NCBI GenBank assembly: GCA_025024175.1
Contig: QCXZ01000086.1
Span: forward strand, 21,170,245 to 21,234,244
Origin: Rhyzopertha dominica
Taxonomy: Eukaryota > Arthropoda > Insecta > Coleoptera > Bostrichidae
Direction: 5' to 3'
DNA: 64,000 nt
The notes beneath the pieces were generated by a model. That model searched no databases, had not been told where the DNA came from, and saw only the letters and a list, made by a program, of their open reading frames with translations. Numbering within the stretch: position 1 is the first letter of the stretch; each line of letters starts with the position of its first letter. Of the stretch, positions 62,558 to 64,000 are shown in pieces. The position numbers and the translations under genes are program-made.

Positions 62558-64000
62558 ATGAAAAAAGTTTTTACTGTGATTATTTCGTTTTTGGTTCTAA
62601 GTTTCATTCAAGCTTGTACAGGAGACATCCTGGGCTGTGGGGGTTTTGTTAAGAGTCATGTGCTGATAGATTTTTCAAAAGTGATAGTCAAATTGTAAGG
62701 AGAGGTTAGAAATTTTTAAATTTGCTCTAGGTTGAATTTCTAGGTACACAAAAAATGGAATACTTAAAGACCAGACTAGCTGTGCACCCAACAGCGGATA
62801 TTACTTCATACCATTGTACGAGAAAACAGAATACATATTAAAGTTGGAACCTCCACCAGGGTGGAGTTTTGAGCCTACTTCGGTCAGTTTATCTGTTGAT
62901 GACATAACAGAAATCTGCAGTAAGGGCAATGACATAAACTTTGTCTTCAAAGGCTTTGGAATAACCGGAAAGGTGGGTGTTTGTTGTGATAGAAATGCAT
63001 GCTGACACATACCTCTCGTAGGTTGAAAGCTTAGGAACAGAAGGCGTAGGACCGTCACATGTAACCGTGCTTCTGCAGTCCAACACTGAGCTTCGAACAA
63101 CCACTACCGGCTTAGGAGGTAGTTTCTTTTTTACGCCAGTGTACCCAGGAAATTACACTGTCACTATTTCGCACCCAAAGCAAGTTTTATTATACATAGC
63201 TTTTTGTTACTTATGGTGACACATAATTTTAGGTGGAAAATACTGAAGGGATCTGTGGATGTTATGGTAACAGAAGGTAACACAGATTTGGGAAGTAACA
63301 GTCTTGTGATTAAAGGCTACGACGTTAATGGCTACGTTAAAAGTAGCAATGAGTATGTGAAAGACGTTGTGTTTATTCTCTCCAAACAGAAAGACGTAAA
63401 GCACTTAATTATGATAAGTTTGTATTCTTGATCATTTTATTTTAGTATGATGGTTTTGCTGAAGTAGATGGCTGTGAAAAGTCACCTGATGCTTTATGTC
63501 AAGTGGTGTCTAATGAACAAGGTCTTTTCTCGTTTCCATGTGTTACTCCTGGAAAGTATGTGATAACACCAGCCATGAGGGGTCAAAATGTTCATTTTGA
63601 ACCACCTAATGTGAAGTTCGAAGTCCAACATGACAGCGTTCAGCTTACACATATCTTTGAGGTTGTTGGTTTCAGCATATCAGGAAAAGTTTTAGATTCA
63701 CCTGGCGGGACCCCCATTCAGGATGCAAAGATATTTCTGGATAAAAAACAAGTTGTAGTAACCGATGTTAATGGCAGTTACATTCTTGAGAAAATGAAGG
63801 CTGGTAAACATGTTATTAGCATAAAAACAGGTGAGTACACAAAATGGTTTCAGAAATCTGGGGTATAAAATTTAATAAAAATTCCTGCATTTCCAAATAT
63901 GTACCAAACTTCATATTAAATATATTAGAAGGTGAATGCTTACTTGTACACCAAAATTTATTTGATAAGCATGTGAAGTAAATCATTCAAAGAAATTCTC
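62558..64000 (+). CDS. NOMO: NOMO (nodal modulator / BOS complex) N-terminal part, continues beyond window
   Basis: ER membrane protein of the NOMO-TMEM147-NCLN complex at the multipass translocon. Exons 62558-62694, 62744-62972, 63022-63179, 63233-63395 and 63446-63830; the rest is outside. A signal peptide (KKVFTVIISFLVLSFIQAC) precedes CGGFVKS, the family start of the mature protein. Then come beta-sandwich repeats: the blocks GYYFIPLYEKTEYILKLEPP, PGWSFEPTSVSL, the GKVESLG loop, GGSFFFTPVYPGNYTVTISH, KGYDVNGYVKS and SFPCVTPGKYVITPAMRG. The third exon joins the fourth only with a GC donor (CCCAAA/GCAAGT), giving the conserved HPKW junction. Introns are very short (49-53 bases). The C-terminal repeats and membrane anchor are not seen. 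Confidence 0.93.

Overview
The window looks like a piece of an insect nuclear genome, most likely a beetle. It is AT-rich, intron-bearing and repeat-laden, with conserved animal genes whose exons join with consistent GT-AG (twice GC-AG) splice phases. The beetle assignment is inference: a gene repertoire that includes a fibulin and a 53BP1 homologue, a short (TCAGG)n tract matching the beetle-type telomere motif, and beetle-like transposons. Scattered N positions mark it as a draft assembly.

Layout. 1-15592 (minus): a fibulin-type matrix gene, at least 15 exons, with its C-terminal end beyond position 1 and its introns loaded with foldback elements and a dead LINE. 17847-18436 (plus): TIMM29. 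18985-33926 (plus): a complete 10-exon DOT1L histone H3K79 methyltransferase. 35944-38460 (minus): a 7-exon SCAMP. 40007-41142 (plus): an unrecognised gene that may instead be the 5' part of the next one. 44211-45831 (plus): a TP53BP1 homologue with Tudor-like and tandem BRCT regions. 50408-52940 (minus): vig/SERBP1 family RNA-binding protein. 53742-55062 (plus): SLC35B4 nucleotide-sugar transporter. 57583-59469 (minus): RUNDC1, carrying an apparent one-base frameshift. 60629-61909 (minus): CRELD. 62558 to beyond 64000 (plus): NOMO. Divergent pairs (fibulin/TIMM29, SCAMP/40007 gene, vig/SLC35B4, CRELD/NOMO) probably share promoter regions.

There is no operon-like system. The genes are ordinary housekeeping genes: chromatin (DOT1L, and 53BP1, which in other animals reads histone marks at breaks), the ER and secretory path (CRELD, NOMO, SLC35B4, SCAMP, fibulin) and mitochondrial import (TIMM29). 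CRELD and NOMO, both linked to the ER, sit head to head.

The unusual content is the mobile DNA. At least six long inverted-repeat (foldback) elements end in a shared TA-CAGGGTG-like terminus but have unrelated interiors. One element with a related terminus, at 46207-48486, encloses a decayed Tc1/mariner-type transposase, a candidate source of the enzyme that moved the whole set. Other families are an unclassified ~0.75-kb element with TACTTCCACATCC ends (four copies), a 0.15-0.18-kb MITE flanked by TTA (three copies), a 1.03-kb TTA-flanked element, a truncated Tc1 in a SCAMP intron, and a 5'-truncated LINE with a mutated reverse-transcriptase active site.
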